A program made the translations under genes and the position numbers. The notes under the pieces were generated by a model. That model did no database searches and was not told where the DNA came from. It saw only the letters and a program-made list of their open reading frames with translations. A DNA stretch of 6,527 nt from an uncultured Oscillospiraceae bacterium (lineage in GTDB: Bacteria; Bacillota; Clostridia; Oscillospirales; Acutalibacteraceae). The stretch covers positions 1 to 6,527 of the forward strand of contig CABTZO010000051.1 in the NCBI GenBank assembly GCA_902489335.1, read 5' to 3'. Below are positions 6,461 to 6,527 of this stretch, piece after piece. Each line of letters opens with the position of its first letter. Position 1 is the first letter of the stretch.

Positions 6461-6466
6461 AAAAAA
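6439..6466 (-). other. Illumina P7 adapter read-through plus poly-A (sequencing artefact)
   Basis: On the + strand 6439-6459 reads TCGTATGCCGTC then ATCTGCTTG. The reverse complement of the Illumina P7 flow-cell oligonucleotide reads the same except T in place of A at 6451, giving 20 of 21 identical. The same 21 bases also occur in early Illumina small-RNA and genomic adapters. Seven A residues follow (6460-6466), the usual signature of a read that runs off the end of an adapter. The reverse strand shows the telltale peptide QADDGIR. Chance similarity of this length, at the exact point where LemA homology stops, is not credible. Confidence 0.93.
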
Positions 6467-6527
6467 TCCACTACGAACAATAAGAAAGCGGAGCGATAGT
6501 TACGAGGAAGGACGACGGGGGCAATAC
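6467..6527. other. Non-genomic-looking tail after the adapter
   Basis: These 61 bases have about 51% G+C (31 of 61), well above the rest of the window, contain a GGGGG run, and extend no LemA homology in any frame. They lie beyond an adapter and A run, so the simplest reading is base-call noise at the end of an over-read, or a chimeric join. I see no gene in them. Confidence 0.8.

Noticed and set aside
6435..6527. Reverse-strand frame encoding a peptide with VVDFFQADDGIRTFSS before a stop, and a forward frame open to the window end
   Set aside because: The QADDGIR-like peptide is the translation of the P7 adapter, and both frames lie in adapter or tail bases, so neither is a gene.
6420..6527. 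Insertion of a mobile element or group II intron into lemA
   Set aside because: The composition shift at the end suggested it, but no intron or insertion-sequence end motif is seen and the junction is adapter.

Overview
The window reads as AT-rich chromosomal DNA (roughly 35-37% GC by eye) from a low-GC Gram-positive bacterium of the Bacillota. The likely placement is Clostridia/Tissierellia (Peptoniphilaceae-like). The reasons are the dcw-distal cluster yggS-sepF-divIVA-lspA-rluD, an HlyD-type protein upstream of yggS, a transketolase split into two genes, GGAGG-type ribosome binding sites and AGA-rich arginine codons. The genus cannot be fixed from the sequence alone. Every gene is on the + strand, and I see no tRNA, rRNA, CRISPR array or insertion sequence.

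Layout: bases 1-863 hold the 3' part of an HlyD-family membrane-fusion-like protein, cut by the window edge. Next come yggS (841-1560, PLP homeostasis), sepF (1574-2044, FtsZ-ring membrane anchor) and divIVA (2058-2813, polar/septal coiled-coil scaffold). They are followed by lspA (2810-3292, lipoprotein signal peptidase), an rluD-type pseudouridine synthase (3279-4169), the N- and C-terminal transketolase subunits (4182-5036 and 5038-5979) and a lemA-family gene (6035 onward). From hlyD to the second transketolase gene the spacers are 1-13 nt or the genes overlap (23, 4 and 14 bp), so this is very probably one transcription unit. It combines septum placement, lipoprotein maturation, rRNA modification and pentose-phosphate metabolism. 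A 55-bp AT-only-rich spacer with a weak hairpin separates it from lemA.

The most striking observation is technical. At the right end, bases 6439-6459 match the reverse complement of the Illumina P7 flow-cell adapter at 20 of 21 positions, followed directly by an A run and then 61 bases of unlike composition. The lemA stop codon and last residues are therefore almost certainly adapter read-through, not biology, and everything after about 6438 should not be interpreted as genome.

The main biological oddity is LspA. It keeps both catalytic aspartates, but the usually conserved Asp and Lys of its first membrane segment are replaced. I see no credible new defence system or mobile system in this window.
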